Assembly: GCA_029879245.1 (NCBI GenBank)
Contig: JAOUQQ010000011.1
Coordinates: forward strand, 1 to 39,468
Direction: 5' to 3'
Origin: Chromatiales bacterium
GTDB lineage: Bacteria > Pseudomonadota > Gammaproteobacteria > Thiohalomonadales > Thiohalomonadaceae
Length of the DNA stretch: 39,468 nt
The notes beneath the pieces are model-generated. The model searched no databases, was not told the origin of the DNA, and saw only the letters and a program-made list of their open reading frames with translations. The position numbers were made by a program, and so were the translations under genes. Below are positions 7,626 through 16,688 of this stretch, one piece after another; the stretch's first letter is position 1; every line of letters starts with the position of its first letter.

Positions 7626-8384
7626 TCAGGCGGGATTGGGGATATCAATAAACTGATTTTCCAGAGAAAAATAGTCGGTTAAATGAGTCACCAGGGCCTG
7701 CACTCCATAGCGCTCAGTGGCATGGTGACCAGCGGCGATGTAGTGGATCCCCAGCTCACGGGCGATGTGGGCGGTGGGTTCCGATACCTCACCGCTAATG
7801 TAGAGATCAAGCCCAAGTGCCGCGGCCTGCTCCAGATAGCCCTCAGCCCCACCACTGCACCAGCCGACACGGCGAATCGGGTGAGTGCCACCCTCTATCA
7901 ACAGCGGTTTCCTCCCCAGCCTCTCCCCGATCAGACTGGCCAATGACTGGGCGCTCACCTCACTCCCCAGTTCTCCGTACATGGCGATACCACCATCAGG
8001 GCCATCACCAAACCGCCCCGCCACGGGAATATCGAACAACGCTCCAAGCCGTGCATTGTTGCCCAGCTCCGGGTGACCGTCGAGTGGCAGGTGGTAGGCG
8101 ATCAGGGAGATGTCGTTATTCAGCAGCGCCTTAATGCGCCGCTGCTTCATCCCGGTGATAGCGGGCGACTCCCCCTTCCAGAAGTAGCCGTGGTGTACCA
8201 GCAGCAGATCCGCTTTGGCCTCAATCGCCGCATCGATCAACGCCTGTGAGGCGGTCACCCCACAGATGATACGCTGCACCTCACACCGACCCTCCACTTG
8301 CAGGCCGTTGGGGGCATAATCCTGATATTCCCCTACACTGAGCAGGGTGTCACAATAGTCGATGATCTGTTGCAGGCTCGCCAT
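7626..8384 (-). CDS. Nif3/YbgI-family dinuclear metal protein
   Basis: A 252-residue Nif3-like protein, about the same length as E. coli YbgI. The dinuclear metal site is visible as VHHGYFWKG (His64-His65), the Asp in YHLPLDGHPELGNN (Asp102) and AAGHHATERYG (His220, Glu224). These proteins form toroidal hexamers. Their cellular substrate is not settled, although links to GTP cyclohydrolase-type and nucleotide chemistry have been proposed. The start at 8384 is chosen over the longer open frame because of a GAGGA site eight bases upstream and because family members begin with this segment. It is divergent from algW, with a 64-base shared promoter region. Confidence 0.92.
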   Translation of the reverse strand: MASLQQIIDYCDTLLSVGEYQDYAPNGLQVEGRCEVQRIICGVTASQALIDAAIEAKADLLLVHHGYFWKGESPAITGMKQRRIKALLNNDISLIAYHLPLDGHPELGNNARLGALFDIPVAGRFGDGPDGGIAMYGELGSEVSAQSLASLIGERLGRKPLLIEGGTHPIRRVGWCSGGAEGYLEQAAALGLDLYISGEVSEPTAHIARELGIHYIAAGHHATERYGVQALVTHLTDYFSLENQFIDIPNPA

Positions 8385-8448
8385 GGGGTTCCTCACTACA
8401 TGGTGGTAAACTCGCGCTATTTCCAAATGGTACAGAGAATTCATCCAG

Positions 8449-9606
8449 ATGAAAGCACACAAACCGATAATCTTCCTGTTCCAGGCGATCACCGTCGGCT
8501 TTGCCCTCGCCTTTCTGGTTGTCGTGGTAAAACCGGAGTTACTCGACAACGGCCGGAAGGTGGTGGAGTTTGTCGAGAGTGGCTCATCAACACAGCCCGT
8601 CCTCACCTCCGCGGGTGGTCCCGTCTCCTATGCCGAGGCGGTCGAGGTGGCCGCCCCGGCGGTAGTCAATATCAATACCAGCAAGCGAGTGGTACAGAGT
8701 AGCCCACTGTTCAATGACCCTTTCTTCAAGCGCTTTTTTGGTGAATCGCTCGGTATCGGGCCTCGTGAACGGGAGGAGAACTCACTCGGTTCCGGCGTTA
8801 TCGTTAACGCCAACGGCTATATCCTCACCAACAACCATGTGATCGAGGGGGCCGACTCCATTCAGGTCACCCTGCGCGATGGGCGCTCTGCCGACGCCAA
8901 ACTGGTGGGCAGCGATCCGGAGGCGGATCTGGCAGTACTCAAGATTGAGTCGAAAAATCTACCGGTGATTACCCTCGGTGATGCCGACGCCCTGCGCGTG
9001 GGTGATGTGGTGCTGGCCATCGGCAACCCCTTCGGTGTCGGCCAGACCGTCACCCTCGGCATCGTCAGCGCCACCGGGCGCAGCTCGCTCGGCATCAACA
9101 CCTTCGAGAACTTTATCCAGACCGATGCGGCGATCAACCCCGGCAACTCCGGTGGCGCCCTGATCACCGCACGTGGCGAGCTTATCGGCATCAACACCGC
9201 CATCTTCTCCAAGTCGGGCGGCTCACAGGGGATCGGCTTTGCCATTCCGATGAGCCTGGCAAAGAACTCAATGGCACAGATCGTGGAGAAGGGCTACGTC
9301 AGCCGCGGCTGGCTGGGGGTGGAGATCCAGGAGCTTACCCCACAACTGGCCGAGTCATTTGGACTGAAGAGTGAGAGTGGCATCATCATCGCCGGGGTAC
9401 TACGCAACGGCCCGGCAGACCAGGGCGGCCTGCTTCCGGGTGACATCGTCACCCACATCAACGATCAGCCGATCGAAAGCGGCCACGACGCCCTCAACAC
9501 CATCGGCCAGACCCAACCCGGTGACAGGATCACGCTCAAGGGTGTACGTAACGGCAGTGCCATTGAGATGGCAGTTGAGGTCGGTGAACGACCCAAGCAG
9601 CAGTAA
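8449..9606 (+). CDS. DegS/AlgW-type periplasmic serine protease with one PDZ domain
   Basis: A 385-residue S1C (HtrA) protease. It has an N-terminal membrane anchor (about 7-27), a trypsin-like domain with the catalytic triad His130 (TNNHVIEG), Asp160 (ADLAVLK) and Ser234 (GNSGG), and a single PDZ domain (about 285-375). The single PDZ domain and uncleaved anchor place it with DegS/AlgW rather than DegP. These proteases start regulated proteolysis of the RseA/MucA anti-sigma factor when misfolded outer-membrane proteins bind the PDZ domain. The neighbours hisC and Nif3 match the algW locus of Pseudomonas. The ribosome binding site is poor. The small secreted protein gene follows after 18 bases. 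Confidence 0.93.
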   Translation: MKAHKPIIFLFQAITVGFALAFLVVVVKPELLDNGRKVVEFVESGSSTQPVLTSAGGPVSYAEAVEVAAPAVVNINTSKRVVQSSPLFNDPFFKRFFGESLGIGPREREENSLGSGVIVNANGYILTNNHVIEGADSIQVTLRDGRSADAKLVGSDPEADLAVLKIESKNLPVITLGDADALRVGDVVLAIGNPFGVGQTVTLGIVSATGRSSLGINTFENFIQTDAAINPGNSGGALITARGELIGINTAIFSKSGGSQGIGFAIPMSLAKNSMAQIVEKGYVSRGWLGVEIQELTPQLAESFGLKSESGIIIAGVLRNGPADQGGLLPGDIVTHINDQPIESGHDALNTIGQTQPGDRITLKGVRNGSAIEMAVEVGERPKQQ

Positions 9607-9624
9607 CATTATCAGGAGAGAAGA

Positions 9625-10077
9625 ATGAAAGGCATAGTGCCCATCGTGCTGTTACTACTGGCACCGACAGTATCAGCTGAACTGATGCCCAGAGATGTCA
9701 CCGAGGCGGAGCTGTCCCGCGAAGTGCACTGGTGCGGCATACTGCGCGAAACCTCACGCGACGACAAACAGATCAGATTTATCTACGACAGCCTTACACT
9801 GAAGGGGCGCGAACCGACCCTGGCCGCGTGTGAAAAGCTCTACGCCAACCCCGGCCGTTTCAGTAGTGGGCTATTTGTATTACAACGCCCCGCAGCGGCA
9901 GTCCCTGAGTGGATGGTCAGCTCCTTCTCCCAGCCCACCTCTGTCTCCAACTGCCAGTTTATCGGTATCCACTCGGGGACGGTTCAGGGGTTTGTCGACT
10001 ATCAGGGGATGAAGATCCCCTATATTGAGGCGGAGCAGTATCCACAGAAGTGTATGCCGCTGCTGCCCGTGCAATAG
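9625..10077 (+). CDS. Small secreted protein of unknown function
   Basis: A 150-residue protein that I do not recognise. Residues 1-18 are a clear Sec signal peptide ending in VSA before GluLeuMet. The mature part has four cysteines (37, 69, 110 and 143), a number that would allow two disulfides in the periplasm. There is no membrane segment after the signal peptide and no lipobox. GGAGAG lies just before the start codon. The 18-base distance to the protease gene suggests one transcript, so a role linked to envelope protease signalling or quality control is possible but not shown. Its 3' end faces hisC with a gap of only seven bases and no clear terminator. Confidence 0.75.
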   Translation: MKGIVPIVLLLLAPTVSAELMPRDVTEAELSREVHWCGILRETSRDDKQIRFIYDSLTLKGREPTLAACEKLYANPGRFSSGLFVLQRPAAAVPEWMVSSFSQPTSVSNCQFIGIHSGTVQGFVDYQGMKIPYIEAEQYPQKCMPLLPVQ

Positions 10078-10084
10078 AGCGGGA

Positions 10085-11167
10085 TTAGAGTGCCTCCCTC
10101 AACGCAGCAAGGAAAGAGTCATTTTCCCGCTGTGTCCCCACCGTCACCCTTAAACAGTCGGCCAGCGGCCCACTGCTGACCTTCATATTCTTAATCAACA
10201 CGCCGCGCTGCTTGATGCCGTCGAAGATGGCGTTGGCACGCCCGGCTGGTACGCGGAAGAGGATAAAGTTGGCGGCGGAGGGGTAGAGGGTAATGCCGTC
10301 GAGTTTTTCCATCTCGGCGAAGAGGCGCGAACGCTCTTCGCGGATCAAGCGAGTCTGCTCATCGAACACGGCGATATGCTTTAGCGCAAACTCGGCGGCG
10401 GCCTGGGTCATCACGTTAATGTTGTAGGGCAGACGCACCTTGTCGAACTCATTGAGCCACTCGTTGGGGCCGGCCAGCAAGCCGAGGCGCAGTCCTGCCA
10501 GGCCCAGCTTGGAGACGGTGCGCATCACCAGCAGGTTGTCGAATTCACCAAGGCGATTCATGAAACTTTTTCCGGCGAAGGCGTGGTAGGCCTCATCCAC
10601 CACCACCAGACCGTTGGCCATCTTCAGGATCGCCTCGATCTCCTCCTCGTCGAAGAGGTTGCCGGTGGGGTTGTTGGGGTAGGCGAGATAGATCACCGCC
10701 GGGTCATGCTGCTGGATCGCCTGCTCCATCACCGCCATGTCGAGGGAGAAATCGGCGTTGAGGGGGACACCGACATACTCCAGGCCACTGAAGGTGGCGA
10801 TCATCTTGTACATAACAAAACTTGGCTCAGGGGCCAACACGACTCTTTTGCTACCACCCAGTGCCAGGGCGAGGATTTGAATGATCTCATCGGAGCCGTT
10901 GCCCAGCAGCACCCCCATGTTGTCAGGCACACCCATTGCCTTACGTAATTCGACGGTAAGGGCCTTTGCCGCCGGGTCGGGGTAACGATTTACAGGAAGA
11001 TCGCGCACCAGCTGCTGCCACTCGGTGAGCATTGCCTCGGGCCAGGTGTAGGGGTTCTCCATCGCGTCGAGCTTGATGAGGTCGCCCGGGTCGGGGACGT
11101 GGTAGGCGGCGATGTCTCGGATCTCGGTGCGGACCCACTGCGCTACCTTGTGGCTGAGTTCACTCAT
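10085..11167 (-). CDS. hisC: Histidinol-phosphate aminotransferase
   Basis: A 360-residue fold-type I PLP aminotransferase of the HisC family. The PLP-binding Lys220 is in TVSKLGLAGLRLG; Asp191 and Tyr194 are in VVVDEAYHAF; and YPNNPTG (163-169) carries the conserved Asn. It converts imidazole-acetol phosphate and glutamate to histidinol phosphate, the step before HisD. In related genomes hisC follows hisD directly; here the whole gsp operon lies between them. The gap to gspN is 63 bases, so hisC may be the last gene of the gsp transcript or have its own start. Confidence 0.95.
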   Translation of the reverse strand: MSELSHKVAQWVRTEIRDIAAYHVPDPGDLIKLDAMENPYTWPEAMLTEWQQLVRDLPVNRYPDPAAKALTVELRKAMGVPDNMGVLLGNGSDEIIQILALALGGSKRVVLAPEPSFVMYKMIATFSGLEYVGVPLNADFSLDMAVMEQAIQQHDPAVIYLAYPNNPTGNLFDEEEIEAILKMANGLVVVDEAYHAFAGKSFMNRLGEFDNLLVMRTVSKLGLAGLRLGLLAGPNEWLNEFDKVRLPYNINVMTQAAAEFALKHIAVFDEQTRLIREERSRLFAEMEKLDGITLYPSAANFILFRVPAGRANAIFDGIKQRGVLIKNMKVSSGPLADCLRVTVGTQRENDSFLAALREAL

Positions 11168-11230
11168 GGTTGCTCTCGGTACTCTATCGGAAAGCTGTGC
11201 ATTGTAGCGGCTGGTCCCGCGATTGAAAGC

Positions 11231-11989
11231 CTAGATCCGCCCGCTGAGGTTGAGGGGGTAGCCCCCCTGACTATCGGGCTGACCCAGCATGGAGAGCATG
11301 CTGCGCAGTGATTCGGGGGTACTCCCGCTCGGCGTTATCGTGCCCTGTAGTTGATAACTCGCATTTTCATCCAGATGCAATGTGGCGTTGATCTGCAGCG
11401 GCCCACCGCTATCGCGAATCGTCCCCTCGATCCCCTTCTCTACGGTGGTGAGGGTCAACTGAAGATCGCCGAGGGCCAGCGACTCCCCCATCTGTAGACC
11501 GGCCTTGTGCCAGACTACACGCCCCTCGGCGGCGATCGGCCTCCCCTCAGCACTGATCAATAGCTCGTCCAGTTTTAGTGTTAACTCACCCTCCAGGGGG
11601 AGCGGGATGGCCTTGATATGCTGCTGTACCGCAGCCATCGGCAGCATGCCGCGCAGGTCGGTGATGGCTATCTCACCACCGCTCACAGGCACCACCACAT
11701 CGGCATCGATATAGCCCTCTGCAGGGTTGACCTTAAGCGTGGCGGCAACACGCCCTGCCAGCAGCCAGGCGGCGGAGAGATCCCAGGAGAGGTTGGCCAG
11801 CGCATTTTGCCCCTGCTGTAACTGGGCGCGCCCCTCCCACAGGGTGCCGCGCACTGCTGTCAGCTGAACCGGCATAGGGGTGTCAGGGAGGACCATTTCA
11901 TAGACCACCGCAGCGGGGAGACGCCAGAGCAGGAACAGCAGCCACGCAACGATACCCAGCACCAGATAGTGCCACCAGCGTTTCATCAT
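11231..11989 (-). CDS. gspN: Type II secretion protein GspN
   Basis: A 252-residue protein with one N-terminal membrane helix (about 7-22) and a periplasmic beta-rich domain. The segments LTAVRGTLWEGRA (about 43-55) and LSWDLSAAWLLAGRV (about 67-81) are typical of GspN. GspN is an accessory inner-membrane subunit found in only some type II systems. The gene overlaps gspM by four bases and is the last gsp gene. Confidence 0.88.
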   Translation of the reverse strand: MMKRWWHYLVLGIVAWLLFLLWRLPAAVVYEMVLPDTPMPVQLTAVRGTLWEGRAQLQQGQNALANLSWDLSAAWLLAGRVAATLKVNPAEGYIDADVVVPVSGGEIAITDLRGMLPMAAVQQHIKAIPLPLEGELTLKLDELLISAEGRPIAAEGRVVWHKAGLQMGESLALGDLQLTLTTVEKGIEGTIRDSGGPLQINATLHLDENASYQLQGTITPSGSTPESLRSMLSMLGQPDSQGGYPLNLSGRI

Positions 11990-12465
11990 GCCCCCTTCTC
12001 CAGTACCACGGTGGCATTGACCTGACCGCTGGCGGGGAGCCGCTCCATGGTCAGGGAGCTGACACCGACCCCCTGCTCACTCCCCAGGCGACCTAACCAG
12101 CGCACCATGTCATCAAAGGCGGCCTGTTCAAAGCGCAGGCGCACCCCGTCACCCTCCGGCTTCACCTGCTTGAGGGCACCGCCCAGACCATTCTGTTTGG
12201 CGCTACTGTCGACCAGGCTAAGCAGTGAGCCGCCACCGTTGCGCCGGGCAGCCCCACTCCCCTGCAATCGCTTGACCTGCCGGGCAGACTCCTCCATCCA
12301 GGCGAGCAGTTCACTGTTTGCATCAACCGCCTGCTGCAGCCGCTCCACCTCGCGGCTAAAGGGATCGATAATCAGGACAAAGATCAGCAGCGGCACGGCG
12401 ACCACCGCACCAATCATCACCACCCGCTGATCGCGTTGCTGCAGGTTGTGCCAGTAGTGCATCAT
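11986..12465 (-). CDS. gspM: Type II secretion protein GspM
   Basis: A 159-residue inner-membrane protein with a short cytoplasmic N-terminus (WHNLQQRDQR), one helix at about 14-34 and a periplasmic ferredoxin-like domain with a coiled region after the membrane. GspM pairs with GspL in the assembly platform. It overlaps gspL and gspN by four bases each, the usual tight packing of this operon. Sequence conservation in this family is low, so the call rests on topology, size and position. Confidence 0.9.
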   Translation of the reverse strand: MMHYWHNLQQRDQRVVMIGAVVAVPLLIFVLIIDPFSREVERLQQAVDANSELLAWMEESARQVKRLQGSGAARRNGGGSLLSLVDSSAKQNGLGGALKQVKPEGDGVRLRFEQAAFDDMVRWLGRLGSEQGVGVSSLTMERLPASGQVNATVVLEKGA

Positions 12466-13682
12466 CCCCCCGCCCTCCGCAGCGATAGCCGCCCCTCAAC
12501 CATGTTGTCACGGCTGGTAGCGTTTCGAATCTCCACCGCCAGACCCTGCCCCTGCAGGTTCTCCTTCAGGGCATCGAGTGCGGGGAGATCAGCAAGTTGA
12601 AGTTCCAGCTCCAGCTCCCCCTGGCGGTAGCGCAGATTCTGCAATACCGTTCCCTTACTGGCACTCAGTACCGGCGCACTTACCGCCATCAGAGCAACGA
12701 AGTCACCACCGCCTGAGCCACCCTGCAATTCGCGCAGTTTCTGCTCCATCTGCGCCCTGGGATTGACCACATTCTTCGCCCCGGGGAAGGTGTCACGATA
12801 GAGCTGCTCAACCGCCTGATAGAGCCGCTCCTCCTCTGTCGCCAGATGGCGATAGTCGATGAGCGCCTCACCCACCATCAACAGCAGCCACGCCGCCAAC
12901 AGTGCCGCCGTTACACGCCAGGGACGCCACAGTTTGCCCAACTGTTCACGGCGGCTGAACTCTCCCTGTAGAAGGTTGATCACCTCCCCGTTTCTCTTAT
13001 CACTCAACAGCTTCAGCGGCTCTTCAATACACTCATAGCGCATTTCAAGCTGTGCCAGCTCCCCCTGCCAGGGGGGCTGGGTGGCCTGTTCGCCACGGGC
13101 GTCTAAGATACGCAGTGCGGTCACCTCACCATCCGCCTCGCCCAGCGCCAGCTCCAGTAGCGGCTCCAGCCCCTCCAGCGGCAGGCTGTACGCCTTATGT
13201 GTGCCAAGGCGCACTAGCGCACCATTCTCCTCCAGCAGCAGTGTCACCTCCCCCGGCTGCCAGGGCAGGGCGAGCGCCTCACTGATGCAAAGGTGCGGTC
13301 TCAGCTCCGCCTCAGCAAATGTGGACTGCCAGCGGGCCATCTGCTCCCGCCCCACCGCCAGCAGTGGTAGAGAGCCATCACTACCCCGTTTTCCCGTGGC
13401 AAGGTGGTATCGCTCCACATCATCGGCCAGCTGCTCCTCCACCGCATAGGGGAGGGCACGACGCAGCTTCTGTCCCTGCAGGGGGGGCAGGGTGGCCCGC
13501 AACGGCACCAGCGCCCGGGCAGGCAACAGCACCGTGACCCGATCACCCTGGGTGCGTAGTGCCACCTCACGCAACTCCCCCTGCCGCACCTGTACCCCAT
13601 CCTGCGGAGTACGCGTGAGCCAGCGCACTGTGCTGCCAGATTCATCGACAAAGCGGATATAGACACTGTTCTGCATTATCAA
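12462..13682 (-). CDS. gspL: Type II secretion protein GspL
   Basis: A 406-residue bitopic protein. An actin-like cytoplasmic domain (about 1-245) ends in the characteristic INLLQGEFSRR segment (235-245). One membrane helix follows (about 255-273), then a periplasmic domain (about 290-406). The cytoplasmic domain recruits the ATPase GspE to the membrane, and the periplasmic domain pairs with GspM. It lies between gspK and gspM in the standard order. Confidence 0.95.
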   Translation of the reverse strand: MIMQNSVYIRFVDESGSTVRWLTRTPQDGVQVRQGELREVALRTQGDRVTVLLPARALVPLRATLPPLQGQKLRRALPYAVEEQLADDVERYHLATGKRGSDGSLPLLAVGREQMARWQSTFAEAELRPHLCISEALALPWQPGEVTLLLEENGALVRLGTHKAYSLPLEGLEPLLELALGEADGEVTALRILDARGEQATQPPWQGELAQLEMRYECIEEPLKLLSDKRNGEVINLLQGEFSRREQLGKLWRPWRVTAALLAAWLLLMVGEALIDYRHLATEEERLYQAVEQLYRDTFPGAKNVVNPRAQMEQKLRELQGGSGGGDFVALMAVSAPVLSASKGTVLQNLRYRQGELELELQLADLPALDALKENLQGQGLAVEIRNATSRDNMVEGRLSLRRAGG

Positions 13683-13690
13683 AGGCTTCC

Positions 13691-14662
13691 CTAATAGCTC
13701 CCCTGGGCCCGCATCAGGATACGCCCCTCCCCCTTCTCATCACGTATTAGCACACTGTAACGCTGTTGCGACAGTGCACCAAATGTCACCTGCGAGTCGA
13801 TTAAAAAATAGTCACTCACTACCGTTAACACCTCTTTATCAATCTTGTCACCGAGACCCGCAAGGGAGTCATGGGCGAGAAAATCATCCACCTTTTCATA
13901 GGGCCTCGCCTCGGTCAGCGCCTCGGCATCGGCACCACTCACCCCCTCGGCGAGGCTCATCAGTACCGGCACTGTGGCGGTATTAACGTTAATCTTTGTC
14001 CCCTCGGGCAGCGCTGTCACGTGCTGCTTCAACAGCAGATAACTCTTGTGATCCATACCCTTTAGCAGCAACAGCTCTGAGGGGCTGACCACTACCCCAT
14101 TGGCACTACGGTAGGGGCGCTCTCCCCCCAGATAGTGATCATCCTCCGCACCATCGGGAAAGCTTGTCTCCAGATCGGTGTCGAGCCAGTCGACCATCAC
14201 CATCGCCAGCTCGGGATTGATCCCCTCCCCCTCCTGCGGATACTCATCCCGCAGGGCAGTGAGCAGTCGACGAAAACGTTCGACCGCCTTGCTATCAATC
14301 TTGCCACCGCTCAGCAATGTATTGAGATTGAATCGCCCCTGCAGGTCAGTAATAGACCCCGCGACACTCCCCCCATCGACCGGGATCGGCGGCAGAACGG
14401 TGGCCCACTCCTCCTCAGCATGATCAACCGCGTTATCCTCGCGGTCACGACGCAACAGCTGCGCCGCCCACGCCTCGACCCCATCGGTATAGAGACCCGC
14501 CTGCCCCAGCTGCAGCAGATTACCGGTGCGGCGGATATCGAACTGCTGACGCGAGACCATCGCCACCGCCACTGTGGTGGCCAGTGCCACCACCAGCATC
14601 GCCTTGATCAGGGCGACGCCGCGCTGCGAGGCCCAGGCTACGTATTCACCCATGCCGACCAT
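13691..14662 (-). CDS. gspK: Type II secretion minor pseudopilin GspK
   Basis: A 323-residue pseudopilin, the largest of the set. The prepilin cleavage site is after Gly15 (SQRG then VALIKAMLVV). Position +5 of the mature protein is Lys rather than the Glu of the other pseudopilins, as is usual for GspK. A calcium-binding and helix-hairpin-type region is seen in the second half (INVNTATVPVLMSLAEGV). GspK caps the pseudopilus tip together with GspI and GspJ. GGGAGGGG lies six bases before the start codon, which is two bases from the gspJ stop. Confidence 0.95.
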   Translation of the reverse strand: MVGMGEYVAWASQRGVALIKAMLVVALATTVAVAMVSRQQFDIRRTGNLLQLGQAGLYTDGVEAWAAQLLRRDREDNAVDHAEEEWATVLPPIPVDGGSVAGSITDLQGRFNLNTLLSGGKIDSKAVERFRRLLTALRDEYPQEGEGINPELAMVMVDWLDTDLETSFPDGAEDDHYLGGERPYRSANGVVVSPSELLLLKGMDHKSYLLLKQHVTALPEGTKINVNTATVPVLMSLAEGVSGADAEALTEARPYEKVDDFLAHDSLAGLGDKIDKEVLTVVSDYFLIDSQVTFGALSQQRYSVLIRDEKGEGRILMRAQGSY

Positions 14663-14663
14663 C

Positions 14664-15290
14664 TCACACCCCTCCCGCCAGCGGGATCAGACGGCGAAAG
14701 GAGCCGTGCTCTACCAGCTCCAGCGTCAACTCCACCGCCGCCGGTATCACCACCTGAGGGGCACTCTCATCACCCACCCCGGCCACCAGCGGGGGCCACT
14801 GCTCGTGCCACTCGCCCCCCCCATCAAGAAAGCGCAGTTTCAGTGACCGTACCCCCTCCAGTACCGCCACCCGATCCGGTTCGCTCCCCTGGGCACGGTC
14901 CAGCGTCAACCAGCTGTAGCGCAGTAGCTTCTCATCCACTACTCCGTAGGCTACCCGCTGCAGGGTACTGCGTGGTTGCCCCAGTGGGTTGAGCCAGCCG
15001 GCACGGGTCAGGCTGAGGCGGTAGTCGCCATAGTCGGCCGAGGCCATCGCCGGGGAGGTATCGCCAAACTCATCTCTTACCGGGCGGGCCACATGCTGCG
15101 AGATATCACGCTCCAGCATCACCATCGCCCCCTGCAGCTGCTTTAACAGTAGCGCCTGCTGCTCGGCCCCCGCCTTCATCTTCAGTATGGCCACCTGACC
15201 ACCGTAGACCATCGCCGAGACCAGGGCGAAGACGGTGAGTGCAACCAGCATCTCCAGCAGGGTAAAGCCCTTTTGACCAGGAAGACTCAC
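14664..15290 (-). CDS. gspJ: Type II secretion minor pseudopilin GspJ
   Basis: A 208-residue pseudopilin with the type IV prepilin site QKG / FTLLEMLVALTVFALV (cleavage after Gly8, Glu at +5). The periplasmic domain shows GspJ features, including MLERDISQHVARPVRD and LSLTRAGWLNPLGQPRSTLQ-like segments. With GspI and GspK it forms the tip complex that starts pseudopilus growth. It overlaps gspI by four bases. Confidence 0.95.
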   Translation of the reverse strand: MSLPGQKGFTLLEMLVALTVFALVSAMVYGGQVAILKMKAGAEQQALLLKQLQGAMVMLERDISQHVARPVRDEFGDTSPAMASADYGDYRLSLTRAGWLNPLGQPRSTLQRVAYGVVDEKLLRYSWLTLDRAQGSEPDRVAVLEGVRSLKLRFLDGGGEWHEQWPPLVAGVGDESAPQVVIPAAVELTLELVEHGSFRRLIPLAGGV

Positions 15291-15682
15291 TTCTTGCTCC
15301 CCCCTGGTGGGCGCGGCAGAAAGGCTACCAGCCGTGCCAGCGGAGAGGTGTCGCGCTCCTCATCGATATAGACCTCGACGTCGAGCCGTCGGACATCCTC
15401 ATCGAAGGTTTCGGAGACCTTCGCACTCCAGTACCAGGAGTGGTTGCCCATCTCCTCGTCGCCCCGCTTCTCCCCTTTATCCTGCCAGTTCCCGAGCAGA
15501 CGCTGTTCTGCCACCACGTTCATCCCCACCCAATGGGCGTAGCTGTTATCGCGCAGGCGGGAGGCGTTGGCCCCATTCTCGGTTACCCCCTTGACCAGGG
15601 CGGCGAGGGCGATGGCCAGCACGGCGAGTGCCACCATCACCTCCAGCAGGGTAAAGCCACGCACACAGTGTCGCCGAACCAC
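15287..15682 (-). CDS. gspI: Type II secretion minor pseudopilin GspI
   Basis: A 131-residue pseudopilin with the site VRG / FTLLEVMVALAVLAIAL (cleavage after Gly9, Glu at +5) and a short globular domain with an NVVAEQRLLGNW-type segment typical of GspI. It is thought to form the core of the tip complex. It overlaps gspJ by four bases and abuts gspH. Confidence 0.95.
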   Translation of the reverse strand: MVRRHCVRGFTLLEVMVALAVLAIALAALVKGVTENGANASRLRDNSYAHWVGMNVVAEQRLLGNWQDKGEKRGDEEMGNHSWYWSAKVSETFDEDVRRLDVEVYIDEERDTSPLARLVAFLPRPPGGSKK

Positions 15683-16210
15683 CTATTGCGCCTCCAGATG
15701 ACGCCGCTCGGCCAGCCCCATTGGCGGTACGCTGAGCAGATAAGCCGCCTCCTCATTCCGATAGCGCAGGGTCAGCTCAAACGGTGTACGTTCACCGCTG
15801 GGGAGAAAGAGCAGATGGGGAGTCACACCTTTCTCCTCTATCTCCTCCTCGGTGAGTTTCTGCGCCAGGTCAACGCGGTAGCCATCTACCACAAGCGCTA
15901 ACTCCATCAACTCGTCGAACTGGTGGGGCTTGAGCAGTTTGTCTCCCTCTACCTCGTTCCAGCGCTCACCGTCGTAGCTAACAAAGCCATAGCCTAGCTC
16001 GCCGAATCTCAGTCCAATCATCGTCGACTTGATGACCGACTCCTCTCCCACCAGTTCAACCAGTGCGGTGATCCGTTTCACCTCTCGCAACAGGCGCTCC
16101 TGCCGCCCACCATCCCCCACCGAGGGCATCACCAGCACAAGAATGACGCCAATCAGCGCCACCACCACCATCAGCTCCAGCAGGGTAAAGCCATGGGCGG
16201 TGCGAACCAT
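15683..16210 (-). CDS. gspH: Type II secretion minor pseudopilin GspH
   Basis: A 175-residue pseudopilin. The cleavage site AHG / FTLLELMVVVALIGVIL starts six residues in. The frame is open 28 codons further upstream, but that region overlaps gspG and would put the prepilin leader far from the N-terminus, so the start at 16210 is chosen. AGGA about eleven bases before it lies inside the end of gspG, indicating translational coupling. GspH links the tip complex to the main pseudopilus of GspG. Confidence 0.92.
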   Translation of the reverse strand: MVRTAHGFTLLELMVVVALIGVILVLVMPSVGDGGRQERLLREVKRITALVELVGEESVIKSTMIGLRFGELGYGFVSYDGERWNEVEGDKLLKPHQFDELMELALVVDGYRVDLAQKLTEEEIEEKGVTPHLLFLPSGERTPFELTLRYRNEEAAYLLSVPPMGLAERRHLEAQ

Positions 16211-16217
16211 CGGGTGA

Positions 16218-16667
16218 TCAATCCTGCCAGTTGCCGATATCGGCCGCCTCACCCTCACCGCCGGGGCGCCCATCGGCACCAAGGCTGAATACATCTATCT
16301 CTGCATTCACGCCGGGGTTGAGATACTGGTACTCATTACCCCACGGGTCTTTGGGTAGTTTGTTCAGATAGCCCCCCTGCTGCCAGTTGCGCGGCTCTGG
16401 GGAGCCGGCAGGCTTGCTTACCAGCGACTGCAGCCCCTGATCAGTGCTGGGGTAGTTGAAGTTGTGCATCTTGTACAGCTCCAGCTGAGTCATGATGGTA
16501 TTAATATTGGTGCGTGCCATCTTCTTGCGCGCCTCCGCAGGTGCCTCGGTCAACCTTGGCACGATGGCGGCGGCAAGGATCCCGAGGATCACCACCACCA
16601 CCATAATTTCGATAAGGGTAAAACCGCCCTGCTGGCGGTACTCAATTTTCCGTTGCATCATTTTCAT
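16218..16667 (-). CDS. gspG: Type II secretion major pseudopilin GspG
   Basis: A 149-residue major pseudopilin. The leader ends at QQGG before FTLIEIMVVVVILGILAA. The periplasmic part has the family signature YPSTDQGLQSLV and DPWGNEYQYLNPG, and the C-terminal calcium site (SLGADGRPGGEGEAADIGNW). Mature GspG polymerises into the pseudopilus that pushes substrates through GspD. Met1, Met3 and Met4 are all possible starts, with a GGGA sequence overlapping the first. The prepilin peptidase gene (gspO/pilD) is not in this window. Confidence 0.97.
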   Translation of the reverse strand: MKMMQRKIEYRQQGGFTLIEIMVVVVILGILAAAIVPRLTEAPAEARKKMARTNINTIMTQLELYKMHNFNYPSTDQGLQSLVSKPAGSPEPRNWQQGGYLNKLPKDPWGNEYQYLNPGVNAEIDVFSLGADGRPGGEGEAADIGNWQD

Positions 16668-16688
16668 CCCGATATAGTTGTTATCAAA

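Noticed and set aside
14135-14992. Open frame of 285 codons on the plus strand opposite gspK and gspJ
   Set aside because: The translation is rich in His, Pro and Arg without domain features, and both opposite genes are certain.
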